From positions 1-37,177 of the forward strand of contig CAKUBG010000026.1 in NCBI GenBank assembly GCA_934636825.1: 37,177 nucleotides of DNA. The letters run 5' to 3'. Positions 1-9,324 of this stretch are shown piece after piece. Positions within the stretch are counted from its first letter, which is position 1. Each line of letters begins with the position of its first letter. The notes under the pieces are model-generated. The model was given only the letters and a program-made list of their open reading frames with translations. It did no database searches and was not told the origin of the DNA. A program made the position numbers and the translations under genes. This stretch comes from an uncultured bacterium. Lineage in GTDB: Bacteria > Vulcanimicrobiota > Xenobia > Xenobiales > Xenobiaceae.

Positions 1-99
1 ATAGAACAGAAATAGCTATTTGTCCATAAAGTAGAAATACGAGAATGCAGCCAAGGGAATTCCTGCCTAAAACTATACAAATAGCAATTACGCAACAAC

Positions 100-175
100 C
101 GTCCACTTTCAATTGCTTGCGCAAATTCGGTGGACGTGTCTCACATCCCCATGCCTGAAGGCAGGGGCTTTACGG
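100..175 (+). mobile_element. Possible IS200/IS605-type right end or omega-RNA-like scaffold (remnant)
   Basis: Two hairpins lie in a row. The first pairs CGTCCAC (100-106) with GTGGACG (130-136) and contains an inner stem AATTGC / GCAA(a)TT (111-116, 121-127). The second pairs CCCC-A-TGCC (147-155) with GGCAGGGG (160-167) around a TGAA loop, with one bulged A, and is followed by CTTTACGGC. A GC-rich imperfect palindrome of this style followed by a short single strand is typical of IS200/IS605 right ends, where it also forms the 3' part of the TnpB guide RNA. No tnpA or tnpB is visible; all frames in the first 100 bases are closed quickly. A degraded element or the tail of one lying outside the window are both possible. 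Confidence 0.35.
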
Positions 176-196
176 CACTTGCGATAAAAAAACTAA

Positions 197-1711
197 ATGG
201 TTAAGTATTGCGAAACAGATTTTCTTTCTGATAGTCGGCCAGATTATTTTAGCGACGACTTACATCAATTTGGTAGACATTTATTTCAAGCTATAAAAGG
301 CTGCTTGGAGGCCAAAAGTTCTCCATATTGGGAATATTTGCGCACTTCTACAAATAAAAATATTTTTATAGTTGGAGGAGCTTTACGTAACTTAGCTTTA
401 GGCAAGCCAATCAAAGATTGGGATTTAGTGGTAGATTGCGCTGATCCTAGCGAAGTACATTCACTTGCACTTCAATTTTGCAATTTCGCCAAAGCATCTT
501 GGGTAGTTTTAGATAAAGAGCGCGGTTTTTATAGAGCTGTTTTTACTCAGAAAAATATTGAAATTGATTTTTGTACCAGACAAGGAAAAAATATTTTTGA
601 AGACTTGCAAGAGCGCGATTTTACAGTTAATGCGTTGGCCTACAGTTTAAAGGAGGGCATTTTATATGACGTTAGCTCCGGACTTGTCGATCTTTATAAT
701 AGAAGGCTGGTTGCTGTTTCTTCACATAGTTTAGCAAGTGATAGCTTGAGAGCGCTGCGGGCTGTTCGCTTTTGTTTGGTATATTCTTTGCTTTCTGACA
801 ACCAACTAAATAGCAAAATTGCCTTTTTTTTGCGCAGTGGGCTGCCGAATATAGCCGGAGAGCGAATGGCTGCCGAATTAGCTTCTATACTAAATTTCCC
901 CTTGGACGGTCACAAGTTACTGCTACAAAGTACGGCTTTAGATATTTTTTTACAACAGAATTGGGACTTGAAGCGAATTTTCCCACAAATAGAATTATCG
1001 TTTTGGAAATTGCTTACCGGCTTAGAAGAACAGCAAAAGTGTGGCTGGCCAGTCTTTAAGCACAGTGGACGCCTTTTGCAAAAAAAACTTGAACAAAGTC
1101 CTAAGGGAGGGCGTACTTACTTGTCTCTTTTGAAGTTGGCTTTTTTAAGCGGAGCCAATTTACTTACTCTTCAAAATAATCGCTTCAAATTGTCTGTAGC
1201 CGAATTGCAAGTTATTCAGGAAATAGGAGCTGCTGCCGACGAATTGGCCAATCTTTTGGTTAAACCGCTCGACAGGCGTGCCTTTTATCATTTTTTTTGT
1301 AAAGTGCGTTACTTTTTTGTAATTGCAGCTGTAAATGGAATTTGGCTTTCATACTTACTTAAAACTTCTGCTGTTGTTAAATGTCAGCCTGTTAAGGTCG
1401 ATCCTGTCGGGGCAGGCAAGAAGGCACAAGCGGAGAATACTGTACAAGGAGCTTTTCCGGTTGGCGAATACACTTCTTGGGCCCTTTACTTGGACTGTCT
1501 GTTGCTTGATTATTTAAAGGGTGGGATGCTTTCTAAGCCTCTTGTTCCTATAGACGGCTGTGTGCTGCAAAAAAAAATAGGGATAGGGCCGGGCCCTGTG
1601 CTGGGAAAAGTATTGCGCGAGTTGGCTGAAGAGTGCAGTTTGCGTGGTCTGTCCGAGGAAGAGGCTCTTTCTTGGGTGAAAGATCGGCTTTCACAAGATA
1701 TGGCGTTTTAG
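197..1711 (+). CDS. tRNA nucleotidyltransferase / poly(A) polymerase family protein
   Basis: This is a class II nucleotidyltransferase, the family that adds CCA to tRNA 3' ends or adds poly(A) tails in the cytoplasm. The head domain shows GGALR (60-64), the catalytic pair in DWD (74-76), a third acidic residue in IEID (about 124), motif ERDFTVNALA (139-148) and LRALRAVRF (184-192); GERMAAEL (221-228) matches the conserved ER motif after the head. The remaining roughly 270 residues are poorly conserved and have no HD motif that I can see. At 504 residues it is longer than a typical CCA enzyme (about 400). The sequence alone does not separate CCA addition from poly(A) or A-only addition, so no symbol is given. 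The ATG has no clear ribosome binding site. The kinase gene starts 36 bases downstream and is probably cotranscribed. Confidence 0.85.
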   Translation: MVKYCETDFLSDSRPDYFSDDLHQFGRHLFQAIKGCLEAKSSPYWEYLRTSTNKNIFIVGGALRNLALGKPIKDWDLVVDCADPSEVHSLALQFCNFAKASWVVLDKERGFYRAVFTQKNIEIDFCTRQGKNIFEDLQERDFTVNALAYSLKEGILYDVSSGLVDLYNRRLVAVSSHSLASDSLRALRAVRFCLVYSLLSDNQLNSKIAFFLRSGLPNIAGERMAAELASILNFPLDGHKLLLQSTALDIFLQQNWDLKRIFPQIELSFWKLLTGLEEQQKCGWPVFKHSGRLLQKKLEQSPKGGRTYLSLLKLAFLSGANLLTLQNNRFKLSVAELQVIQEIGAAADELANLLVKPLDRRAFYHFFCKVRYFFVIAAVNGIWLSYLLKTSAVVKCQPVKVDPVGAGKKAQAENTVQGAFPVGEYTSWALYLDCLLLDYLKGGMLSKPLVPIDGCVLQKKIGIGPGPVLGKVLRELAEECSLRGLSEEEALSWVKDRLSQDMAF

Positions 1712-1747
1712 CTGACGCTTCGATTATATTATGAGGTTGCTGACCTA

Positions 1748-4700
1748 ATGGGTACCATCTATATTGGGCGCTATAAAGTTATCGAAGAATTGGGCAGAGG
1801 CGGTATGGGCGTAGTCTACCGCGGTGAAGATCCGGTTCTGGAACGTCAAGTAGCTATAAAAGTTCTTCCTCCCAAAAAGATGAACCCCAAATCTATCGAG
1901 CGTTTTTTGCGTGAAGCCAAAACGGCCGCCCGCTTAGATAGCCCTTATATTGTCAAGATTCACGATATAGGTCAAGTTGATGATATTCATTTTATCGTTA
2001 TGGAATATGTCGAAGGCAGTTCCCTGAGCGATATGATTGAATATGAAGAAGTCCCTACCAACGAACAATTACGCCAGCGCCTAAAAATTTTTCGTCAAGT
2101 ATTGGAAGCTGTGCGTTACGCACATGAAAATGGCGTCATTCACCGCGATTTGAAGCCTGACAATATTATGGTTAGCAAAACCGGACAAGTAAAAGTAATG
2201 GACTTCGGTTTGGCTTTCTTTGCTGGCCAGCACTCTTTGACAGAAGTCGGTCAAGTTATGGGCACTGCAGCTTATGTTTCCCCTGAACAAGCTGTAGGTA
2301 AACTGACCGACGAGCGTACCGATATATACTCTTTAGGCGTTATCCTCTTTGAACTTATTACCGGTCGCTGGCCCTTTAGTGCCAGCAATCCTTTGGAAAT
2401 GTTCCGCAAAGTAGCCGAAGAGCCGGCGCCTTCGCCACGCATTTACAACAAAAATATTTCTCCCGGCTTAGAAACTTTGGTGTTGCGCTCTTTGCGCAAA
2501 AAAGTTGAAGATCGCTTTGCTAGCGTTGCTGACATGATCGAAAGCTTCGACGCTTGTCTCAAACATGAAGCCATACCTTCTGGTGCTCCTGTCGGCGTCA
2601 GCGTACCTTCTGCCAACAAATTGAGTGGAAGCAAAACACCTTCTCGCTTGCCCGCACCTTCTTCGGCGCGTTTTAACGTTTCTAAAGTCAGCAACGCCGA
2701 GCCTGCCGCAGGCGCTTCCGCTTCAACCGAAGTGCGCAACAAGCGTTTGCCCGATCCTTCGAGCATTAGAAGACTCCCTATAGGGCAGAGCCATTTGGCC
2801 GAAACTGTACAAGCTGCGCCTGCTCAAGATGCTCCTGTCGCAGCGCAACCTGTTCCTGTCGCATCTACTGAAAGACGCCCTGCTTTTCAAACAGCCGCTT
2901 CTTCCCGTGTACTGCGCTCCGGGCAGCCCAGATCTGCCGTAGTCGTCAACTCTGCTGCCGATTATGAAGCCGATGTGGCTCGTCAGCATGAACAAATTAG
3001 AAAGAGGCCTGCTGGAGTAGTTACCATAGGAGGAGAAGCGGCTTTTCGCACTTCGGTTGCCTCCTACGAATCGCAGGAACAGGCTAAGGCCGTTCAAGCG
3101 GAAGCGCCTACAAAACCAGTTATGCCGCCTCCCGGGCCTGCTTTGCGCAAAGTTATCAATGAAACAAGCGTAGCCGCGCCGCTGCCCGACACTTCTGTAA
3201 AAACTGTAGCTTCTGAGCCGGTTAAGATTCCTATTCCTGAAATAAAACCGGAAGTAAAACCGGCTCCTGCTCCTCAGACTGCCACTCAACCTGTTTCGGC
3301 TTCTTGGGGCGAGACGGAACAACATGCTCAAGCTGCCGAAACCACAGATGGTGGCTCTTTAAATTCCAGACGTTTTGTAGGAGGCAGCGGCGCAGCGGTG
3401 GCTTCCAATGCCTGGATGGCCAACGTAGAAGACAAAGTCCCTTCGGCAGCAGAGCGCGTTCCTGCGCCTGCACCTAAAATCGCCGAAGAAGCGAGCGAGC
3501 GCGACAGTGAAACCATAATCCAATCTGGATTGAATGCTTTAAAAGAAGCCCGTTTCCAAGAAGCCGTTTCGGAGTTTAGCTTAGTTTTGGCTCGTGAGCC
3601 CAATAATGTGCCCGGACTTCTCGGTTTAGGTCGCGCTCGCTTAGAACTTGGCGATTATGGTAACGCCCGTTCGCTTATCGAGCAAGCCATCCAGGCTGCT
3701 CCCGATAGCCACGAACCTTATGTAGCTTTAGCCGATTTCTTCTCTCGGACAGAACAACCAGATTTAGTCATTTCAGCTTTACATAAAGCTTTAGATCGTT
3801 GCGAATATGACAATGTTTTGCGCTGTAGATTAGCTTTCTTATACTTCGCGCAGAATCGTCCTGAAGTTGCCTTTGAGCAATATTGTGTAGCTTTAGAGCA
3901 AACTCCGCAAGACTTCCAAGTCAATTACCAATTGGCTTTATTCCTAGTTACTCAAAATCGCTGCAATGAAGCTTTGGCTTGTTTGGAGAGAGCTTGCGCA
4001 TCTCAGCCGCAAAATGGTGGCGTTTATAGTTTTTGGGCCAACGTGTGTTTGCAATTGGGAGAAAATTCCCAAGCACAAGCAGTTTTGGAAAAAGCTCTGC
4101 AAGTTGGAATACGCGTCGATGCGGGAGTACATACCGATTGGGCGGCGCTTTATATGGCTCAAAACAAAGAGAACCAAGCTGTTAACGAATTAAGTGAAGC
4201 TCTGGAAGATGAGCCAGGCCATATAGAGGCTTCCATAAGGTTGTCTACCTTATTCTGCCACCACAATCAGTTGAATGAAGCTGTAAAAACTTTGGAGCAA
4301 TCCTTAAAGTTCCATCCCAACAGTCTAAGTTTACATCGACGTTTAGGCGAAGTTTTTATCCTAGGCAATTCTCTGGAAAAGGCTATGGATCACTTCGAGC
4401 AAATAGTCAAACTTGAGCCGGCTTGTGCCGAAAATTACAATCGTTTGGGCCGTCTCTATCTCAAAAAACATTACGATGCCGACTCTGTAGCTCAGTATCA
4501 AAAGGCTGTAGAGGCTCACCCGGTCAATCCGTCTTATCGCGAAGATTTGGCCATGGCTTACTATTGCACCGGCCAATACCAGCCTGCGATCAACGAATTG
4601 GTAAAAGCTTGTCGTCTGGATTATACCAATCCCGATTATCCTAAGTCTTTAGGTATAATGCTTTTGGAACTTGGCTACTACGAAGATGCGGTGCGTCAGT

Positions 4701-5614
4701 TACAAAGTAGTTTGGCTTTACGTCCCAACGATGCTCAGGCTAGAGGTATGTTGGGTCGAGCTTTAGCTGGTCAAGGGCTTAGCAATTTGGCTATTATCGA
4801 ATTTAAGAACGCTATCGATAGCGATCCTGATATGTATTTGTTTAATTTGCCTTTAGCTAGAGCTTATTATACTCAGGGACGCCACGATGAAGCTGTACTT
4901 TGTTTCCGTCGTTTCCTCAGCGTTGTTCCTGATAGCAGCGGATTTGCCATAGTTTACGATGCTTATGTGGGTGCTGGTCGCAATCTTTTGGCGCAAGGAC
5001 ACACAGTGGCAGCTTTAGAAATGCTTTCTTCCATTTTGGTGCGCGATCCTTACAACGCTGAAGTTTGCATAGGTTTAGCTAAAGTATGGTTGAGCAAGAA
5101 AAATTATGTTAAAGCCTTAGCCAATGTAGAAGATGGACTTAAGTCTGCTCCTCATTATGCTCCTTTATTGCTGGTTAAAGCCGATATTTTGGGAGCTCAA
5201 GATCGTTGGAGTAGTGCCGTATCTGTTTTACTTGAAGCTAGCCAGGAAGCTCCGCGCAATCATCGCATTATCGAGCAATTAGGGCGAGCTTATCGCAAGT
5301 GTGGCCGTTTGCAAGATGCTGTTGACGTCTTTAGTAAAGCTATGGAAGATTTCCCCGAATTGTCAGGCCACTTTGGCTGGCTTAAAGGACGTGTGCTTTA
5401 TCGTCAAGGGCAATACGAAGCTGCTTCTTGGGCTTATCGCCAAGCTGCGGAAGCCGATCCTGAAGATTGGCGTATCTATATAGATTTAGGCAAGGCTTAC
5501 AGTAGTTTGCAACAGCTTGACGAAGCGGCCAACGCTTATAGAAATGCCGAACGTTTTGCTCCTGCTGAAGAAAAGAAACAAATAAGATCTCTCTTGAGCA
5601 GACTGCGTCGTTAG
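1748..5614 (+). CDS. Ser/Thr protein kinase with long C-terminal TPR array
   Basis: The N-terminus is a complete eukaryotic-type kinase: glycine loop GRGGMGVVY (16-24), catalytic lysine in VAIKVL (38), catalytic loop HRDLKPDN (132-139), DFG (152-154) and an SPE form of the APE motif (178-180). Residues about 280-590 are a low-complexity Ala/Pro/Ser-rich linker. From about 593 to the end there are some twenty tetratricopeptide-like helical repeats, recognisable from recurring G/A-Y/F-A-P spacing such as ALKEARFQEAVSEFSLVLAREP. No membrane segment, PASTA domain or signal peptide is visible, so it should be cytosolic, with the TPR part acting as a docking scaffold. All key catalytic residues are present, so it is expected to be active. 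Substrates are unknown. It sits between an RNA nucleotidyltransferase and a secreted SPOR protein, which does not reveal its role. Confidence 0.92.
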   Translation: MGTIYIGRYKVIEELGRGGMGVVYRGEDPVLERQVAIKVLPPKKMNPKSIERFLREAKTAARLDSPYIVKIHDIGQVDDIHFIVMEYVEGSSLSDMIEYEEVPTNEQLRQRLKIFRQVLEAVRYAHENGVIHRDLKPDNIMVSKTGQVKVMDFGLAFFAGQHSLTEVGQVMGTAAYVSPEQAVGKLTDERTDIYSLGVILFELITGRWPFSASNPLEMFRKVAEEPAPSPRIYNKNISPGLETLVLRSLRKKVEDRFASVADMIESFDACLKHEAIPSGAPVGVSVPSANKLSGSKTPSRLPAPSSARFNVSKVSNAEPAAGASASTEVRNKRLPDPSSIRRLPIGQSHLAETVQAAPAQDAPVAAQPVPVASTERRPAFQTAASSRVLRSGQPRSAVVVNSAADYEADVARQHEQIRKRPAGVVTIGGEAAFRTSVASYESQEQAKAVQAEAPTKPVMPPPGPALRKVINETSVAAPLPDTSVKTVASEPVKIPIPEIKPEVKPAPAPQTATQPVSASWGETEQHAQAAETTDGGSLNSRRFVGGSGAAVASNAWMANVEDKVPSAAERVPAPAPKIAEEASERDSETIIQSGLNALKEARFQEAVSEFSLVLAREPNNVPGLLGLGRARLELGDYGNARSLIEQAIQAAPDSHEPYVALADFFSRTEQPDLVISALHKALDRCEYDNVLRCRLAFLYFAQNRPEVAFEQYCVALEQTPQDFQVNYQLALFLVTQNRCNEALACLERACASQPQNGGVYSFWANVCLQLGENSQAQAVLEKALQVGIRVDAGVHTDWAALYMAQNKENQAVNELSEALEDEPGHIEASIRLSTLFCHHNQLNEAVKTLEQSLKFHPNSLSLHRRLGEVFILGNSLEKAMDHFEQIVKLEPACAENYNRLGRLYLKKHYDADSVAQYQKAVEAHPVNPSYREDLAMAYYCTGQYQPAINELVKACRLDYTNPDYPKSLGIMLLELGYYEDAVRQLQSSLALRPNDAQARGMLGRALAGQGLSNLAIIEFKNAIDSDPDMYLFNLPLARAYYTQGRHDEAVLCFRRFLSVVPDSSGFAIVYDAYVGAGRNLLAQGHTVAALEMLSSILVRDPYNAEVCIGLAKVWLSKKNYVKALANVEDGLKSAPHYAPLLLVKADILGAQDRWSSAVSVLLEASQEAPRNHRIIEQLGRAYRKCGRLQDAVDVFSKAMEDFPELSGHFGWLKGRVLYRQGQYEAASWAYRQAAEADPEDWRIYIDLGKAYSSLQQLDEAANAYRNAERFAPAEEKKQIRSLLSRLRR

Positions 5615-5637
5615 GAAAAAGTGAGGGGGAAGGATTA

Positions 5638-5663
5638 GCAGACTGATTTGCAAAAAAGTCTGC
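5638..5663 (+). terminator. Hairpin between kinase and SPOR gene
   Basis: GCAGACT (5638-5644) pairs perfectly with AGTCTGC (5657-5663), and flanking GGGG / CCCC can extend the stem. Only a weak T-rich stretch (TATTTTG) follows, so it may be an inefficient terminator, an attenuator or a processing site rather than a full stop. Confidence 0.4.
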
Positions 5664-5733
5664 CCCTCGATATTTTGTAGTTTATGTGACCGGTTTATTC
5701 CAGGCTATTTTGAGAGTTTGTGATAGACTGATC

Positions 5734-5748
5734 GGAGGTTTCACCTTG
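5734..5748 (+). promoter_or_regulatory. Ribosome binding site deciding a TTG start
   Basis: GGAGG at 5734-5738, seven bases before TTG at 5746, selects this start of the SPOR protein over the longer GTG start at 5686. Confidence 0.65.
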
Positions 5749-6708
5749 AATACAAACTTGTTCAGAAGTATTCGCTTCAATGTCGCAGCGATTATTACTC
5801 TGGTATTTGCGCTTTTATGCGGTTTCGGATCTTTCCATAAAGCAGCTCTGGCTGCAGAGCCGGAGACAAAAAACAGTGGTTATGCTGTTCTTATTGTCGG
5901 TGATGAGTCAAAACCGGATATGGTACGTTCCGAAAAAGAGTTAATTTCGGAAATTACTAAGCTTTTAGCAGAAAAAGATGAAAAAGGCGCTTATAAATAC
6001 AATCGCGCCCGTTCCGGTATGCAAGTTTTTTCTTATCATATCAATCACGACCGTGAAAAACAGTTTTGTGAGAAAAAACTCAATATTTTAGGTGAAGATT
6101 TACTTTTCTTGGGTGTAATTGCACTTAATGATCGTTTGCCCAGCAAAGTTATCTATCGTATAGATCGTATAGTCAACGAGAAAAGGGCTGCCGCCGATGT
6201 GTTCGGTTATGCTGAGAACCTTTTGGCTGGTGGCTCCCTTCCTGTTCCGTCCGTCAGCAAGGCTCAGACAGTAACCAAAACTGAAACATCTTCTACCACT
6301 CAGACTAGCAGCACCAAGGCTCCTACTGTAAAGCCTTCTGTTAAAGCCCCTGCTACTTCTGCTCCGGCTTCCTCAACTGTCCGTTCCAACACTTCTGTCA
6401 AAACTCCCGCTGTGTCTTCCAGCCAAGCTCCTACTTCCAATAAGAAATATGCTCCTGTTCCCGAGGGCAAATATCTCAGTTGCCAAGTCGGTGCTTTCTC
6501 TAACGAAGTTAATGCCAAAGAGCTGGTAGACTCTCTCAAAGCTAAAGGCTATGAGGCCGCCTATCGTAAGTTCGAACGCTCCGGAGGCAGCTTCTTCTAC
6601 AGAGTCTATTCTGGTTCGTTCTCTACCAGAGCCGACGCCGAAGCTGCTTTACAACGTTTGAAAGATCATGGCTTCGACAAGGCTATCTTGGTAACTTTAG
6701 ATAAATAA
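5746..6708 (+). CDS. Secreted SPOR-domain protein
   Basis: A signal peptide-like start (NVAAIITLVFALLCGFG, ending near AALAAEP) is followed by a roughly 130-residue unrecognised domain, a Ser/Thr/Pro/Lys-rich linker and a C-terminal SPOR domain in the last 75 residues (YLSCQVGAFSNEVNAKELV to the end). SPOR domains bind peptidoglycan with denuded glycan strands, often at division sites, so a periplasmic wall-associated role is inferred. I chose the TTG at 5746 because GGAGG (5734-5738) lies 7 bases before it and the signal peptide then sits at the N-terminus. An in-frame GTG at 5686 would add 20 residues but has no such site. priA follows after 16 bases and is likely in the same transcript. 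Confidence 0.8.
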   Translation: MNTNLFRSIRFNVAAIITLVFALLCGFGSFHKAALAAEPETKNSGYAVLIVGDESKPDMVRSEKELISEITKLLAEKDEKGAYKYNRARSGMQVFSYHINHDREKQFCEKKLNILGEDLLFLGVIALNDRLPSKVIYRIDRIVNEKRAAADVFGYAENLLAGGSLPVPSVSKAQTVTKTETSSTTQTSSTKAPTVKPSVKAPATSAPASSTVRSNTSVKTPAVSSSQAPTSNKKYAPVPEGKYLSCQVGAFSNEVNAKELVDSLKAKGYEAAYRKFERSGGSFFYRVYSGSFSTRADAEAALQRLKDHGFDKAILVTLDK

Positions 6709-6724
6709 ACGAGCTTAAGAGTCC

Positions 6725-8770
6725 GTGGATTCTTTTGAGCATAAATACGCCCGCGTTGTAGTTGAGTCTTCGGCGCGGGCTTTAAATCGTCTTTTTACCT
6801 ATGAAATCCCCCAAGAATATCAAAAGAGCTTGGCTGTCGGTTGTGTAGTTGAAGTACCTTTAGGTTCACGTAATCTCAATGGGGTTGTTGTCGAGGTTTA
6901 TAACGAACTTTCTGAAGAAGAACGACAATACTCTCTGCGTCCTATTTCTCAAGTGCTGGAAATCGCTCCCTTTTGGGGCGGTGAGCTTATGCAATTAGTT
7001 AATATCATGCGCCGATATTATGCCGGCTCTTGGTATGACAGCTTTCAAACTGTTGTTCCGGCTCCAGTAATGAAACGTATGCGGGCTATGTGGGCTAAAA
7101 AGCGAGTTTTGTCTAAGCGTAAAGTGGAGGCAGAAGTACCAGCTACAGCCGCTTACCCACTAATTCCTCTTACTTCAGCCCAGGAAGCGGCTGTCAATAT
7201 GATTTGTCAATCGGCTCAAGATGGCAAACCTGTATTGCTTTACGGAGTAACTGGAAGTGGCAAAACTGAAGTCTATTTGCAAGCTTTGCACCGTATTTTG
7301 GAACAAGGTAGGCAAGGGATTGTTTTAGTTCCGGAGCTTTCTTTAACTCCACAAGCAGTAGAGCGTTATAAGGGGCGTTTGGGAGATAGAGTAGGCGTTT
7401 TGCATTCAGCTTTAACTGAAGCTGCTCGCCGTGATTATTGGTGGGCTATGCGGCGTGGCGAACTAAGTGTCGCTCTGGGGACTAGGTCGGCCATTTTTGC
7501 TCCCTTTGATAATATCGGTTTTATTTGTGTAGATGAGGAGCACGAATCTTCTTATAAGCAAGAAAATCAACCACGTTACCACGCTCGCCAAGTAGCTTTT
7601 ATGCGAGCTCAAAAGCATAAAGCTGCTTTAGTGTTGGGTAGTGCTACGCCTTCAATTGAAAGCTTTTATTTGGCGCAAAAAGGTGTCTATCGTTTGGCTA
7701 AGCTGGAATCTCGCCCCGGAGGTCGAGCTTTGCCACCAGTGCGTTTAGTAGATATGCGCCAAGAAAAAAATAATAGTTTGATCTCCAAGGCATTGTACGA
7801 AGCTTTAAAACTTCGCTTAGCTAGAGGAGAACAATCTGTTCTTTTACTCAATAGGCGAGGTTTTGCTGGCAGTTTGCAATGTAGCAAATGTGGTTATGTG
7901 CCCATGTGCCCACATTGCAGTATAAGTCTGACTTGGCATCGCAGCTCTAAAAGCATGTTGTGCCATTATTGCGATTATCGCCAACCTGTTAGCAATTGCT
8001 GTCCCAATTGTAAAGCGCTCAATTTTAAAATAGGTGCTCCTGGCTCAGAGCGTTTAGCAGCCGAAATTGCAGAACTTTTCCCCGGAGTAGGCATTTCTCG
8101 TTTAGATCGAGACACCGTTGGACGCAAAGGGGCTCACCAGGCTATTTTAGAAGAATTTGGCAGTGGTAAGACCCAAATTTTGCTCGGTACAAAAATGATA
8201 GCTAAAGGACTAGATTATCCAAAAATCACTTTAGTGGGCATTTTACGAGCCGATGCCGAGTTAAACCAACCAGATTTCAGAGCCGGAGAGCGTACTTTCC
8301 AATTACTTTCTCAAGCCGCAGGACGGGCCGGACGTGGCCAACTAGGCGGAGAAGTAATTATTCAAGCTTGGAATGTAGATCATCCCATTCTCGAAGCTGT
8401 GGTGAAGCACGACTATCAAGCTATGTATGATAGCGAAATAGAAGTACGTCGCCAGTTACTTTATCCGCCTTTTCGTCGTTTATTGCGTTTTATTTTTTCT
8501 GGTACTGAACCGCAAAAGGTTCAGCTGGCTGCCCTAGAGGTTGCAGAAGCTATACGGAGCTCTTTTACGGAAGGAGAAATAGTGGGGCCGGCTCCTTGTC
8601 CAGTTGAGCGCATCCAAGGCCAATATCGTTGGCATCTATTGGCCAAAAGCCATCCCAATTATGGTTTGGGTAAATTTGTGGCCGGATGCGCTCAGATGGC
8701 TGAAAAGCTTGGCAAAAAATATTCTGAAGTGCGCATTTCCGTAGATCCTGAGCCTCAATCACTTATCTAA
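6725..8770 (+). CDS. priA: Primosomal protein N' (replication restart helicase PriA)
   Basis: PriA is a 3'-5' superfamily 2 helicase that reloads the replisome at stalled forks. The N-terminal DNA-binding domain covers about the first 110 residues. Walker A is GVTGSGKT (174-181), Walker B DEEH (270-273), and GSATPS and the QAAGRAGRG motif are intact. Eight cysteines of the two-zinc insert are visible in order: CSKCGYVPMCPHC, then CHYCDYRQPVSNCCPNC. At 681 residues it is slightly shorter than the E. coli protein (about 730), which is normal for the family. The GTG start at 6725 has only a weak upstream AAGAG. Its stop codon overlaps the stop of the convergent gmhB gene by a few bases. Confidence 0.96.
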   Translation: MDSFEHKYARVVVESSARALNRLFTYEIPQEYQKSLAVGCVVEVPLGSRNLNGVVVEVYNELSEEERQYSLRPISQVLEIAPFWGGELMQLVNIMRRYYAGSWYDSFQTVVPAPVMKRMRAMWAKKRVLSKRKVEAEVPATAAYPLIPLTSAQEAAVNMICQSAQDGKPVLLYGVTGSGKTEVYLQALHRILEQGRQGIVLVPELSLTPQAVERYKGRLGDRVGVLHSALTEAARRDYWWAMRRGELSVALGTRSAIFAPFDNIGFICVDEEHESSYKQENQPRYHARQVAFMRAQKHKAALVLGSATPSIESFYLAQKGVYRLAKLESRPGGRALPPVRLVDMRQEKNNSLISKALYEALKLRLARGEQSVLLLNRRGFAGSLQCSKCGYVPMCPHCSISLTWHRSSKSMLCHYCDYRQPVSNCCPNCKALNFKIGAPGSERLAAEIAELFPGVGISRLDRDTVGRKGAHQAILEEFGSGKTQILLGTKMIAKGLDYPKITLVGILRADAELNQPDFRAGERTFQLLSQAAGRAGRGQLGGEVIIQAWNVDHPILEAVVKHDYQAMYDSEIEVRRQLLYPPFRRLLRFIFSGTEPQKVQLAALEVAEAIRSSFTEGEIVGPAPCPVERIQGQYRWHLLAKSHPNYGLGKFVAGCAQMAEKLGKKYSEVRISVDPEPQSLI

Positions 8771-9324
8771 AGAAACAGATCTAATCCGGAAGCCAAGTTG
8801 GAGCATGTTTCCACTTTAGCATAACGACTATCTGACAATTTTGCCGCTTCAGTGGCGCCGTAACCGGTGCCAACCAAGAAACTGCGACAGCCTAAAGACA
8901 GGGGAGCTTCAATATCAGTCAGCTTATCACCGAAAGCCAAAGACTGAGATAAGTCCAAATTCCAATCTTTTTGAGCTTGCAAATACATACCTGGTTTGGG
9001 CTTGCGGCAAGAGCAATGGCGTTCAGCTTCGGTTTGAGAAAAGACAGGATGGTGTGGACAACAATACATCGCCTGAAATTGAGCACCATAGGGGCGCAAG
9101 CTGTCTTGCATATATTTGTATACTTTATTGACGTCATCCATAGTAAAGTAGCCGCGAGCTACTCCAGATTGGTTAGTTACCATAATTAGGCGCCAGCCTT
9201 GCTTATATAAAGCGGATAATCTTTCCGGCACTCCCTCTATCCAACGTACTTGCTCAGGTTTGTGCAAGAAGTTTACTTCCTCAATTAGAGTACCGTCTCG
9301 ATCTAAAAAAATAGCTTTATTCAT
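8767..9324 (-). CDS. gmhB: D-glycero-D-manno-heptose 1,7-bisphosphate 7-phosphatase (GmhB/HisB-N family HAD)
   Basis: This HAD-superfamily phosphatase removes the 7-phosphate in the pathway to ADP- or GDP-heptose for lipopolysaccharide cores. It shows the nucleophile motif DRDGTL near residue 8, TNQSG for motif II, the zinc-binding loop CCPHHP ... HCSCRKPKPGM, and GDKLTDIEA for motif IV. The 185-residue length is typical. It stands alone; no gmhA, hldE or other heptose gene is in the window. A histidinol-phosphatase role (HisB N-terminal) is the main alternative, since the two share the fold and motifs. A ribosome binding sequence AAAGGGA lies upstream of the start. Its last codon region overlaps the priA stop on the other strand. 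Confidence 0.85.
   Translation of the reverse strand: MNKAIFLDRDGTLIEEVNFLHKPEQVRWIEGVPERLSALYKQGWRLIMVTNQSGVARGYFTMDDVNKVYKYMQDSLRPYGAQFQAMYCCPHHPVFSQTEAERHCSCRKPKPGMYLQAQKDWNLDLSQSLAFGDKLTDIEAPLSLGCRSFLVGTGYGATEAAKLSDSRYAKVETCSNLASGLDLFL

Noticed and set aside
1..99. End of a TnpB coding sequence at the left edge
   Set aside because: All three forward frames hit stops within a few codons and no zinc-finger or RuvC segment is visible; only the hairpins support an element.
2723..3331. 202-residue reading frame on the - strand inside the kinase gene
   Set aside because: It is antisense to the Ala/Pro/Ser-rich linker and its protein is a biased Arg/Ser/Tyr-rich string with no domain; a shadow of codon bias.
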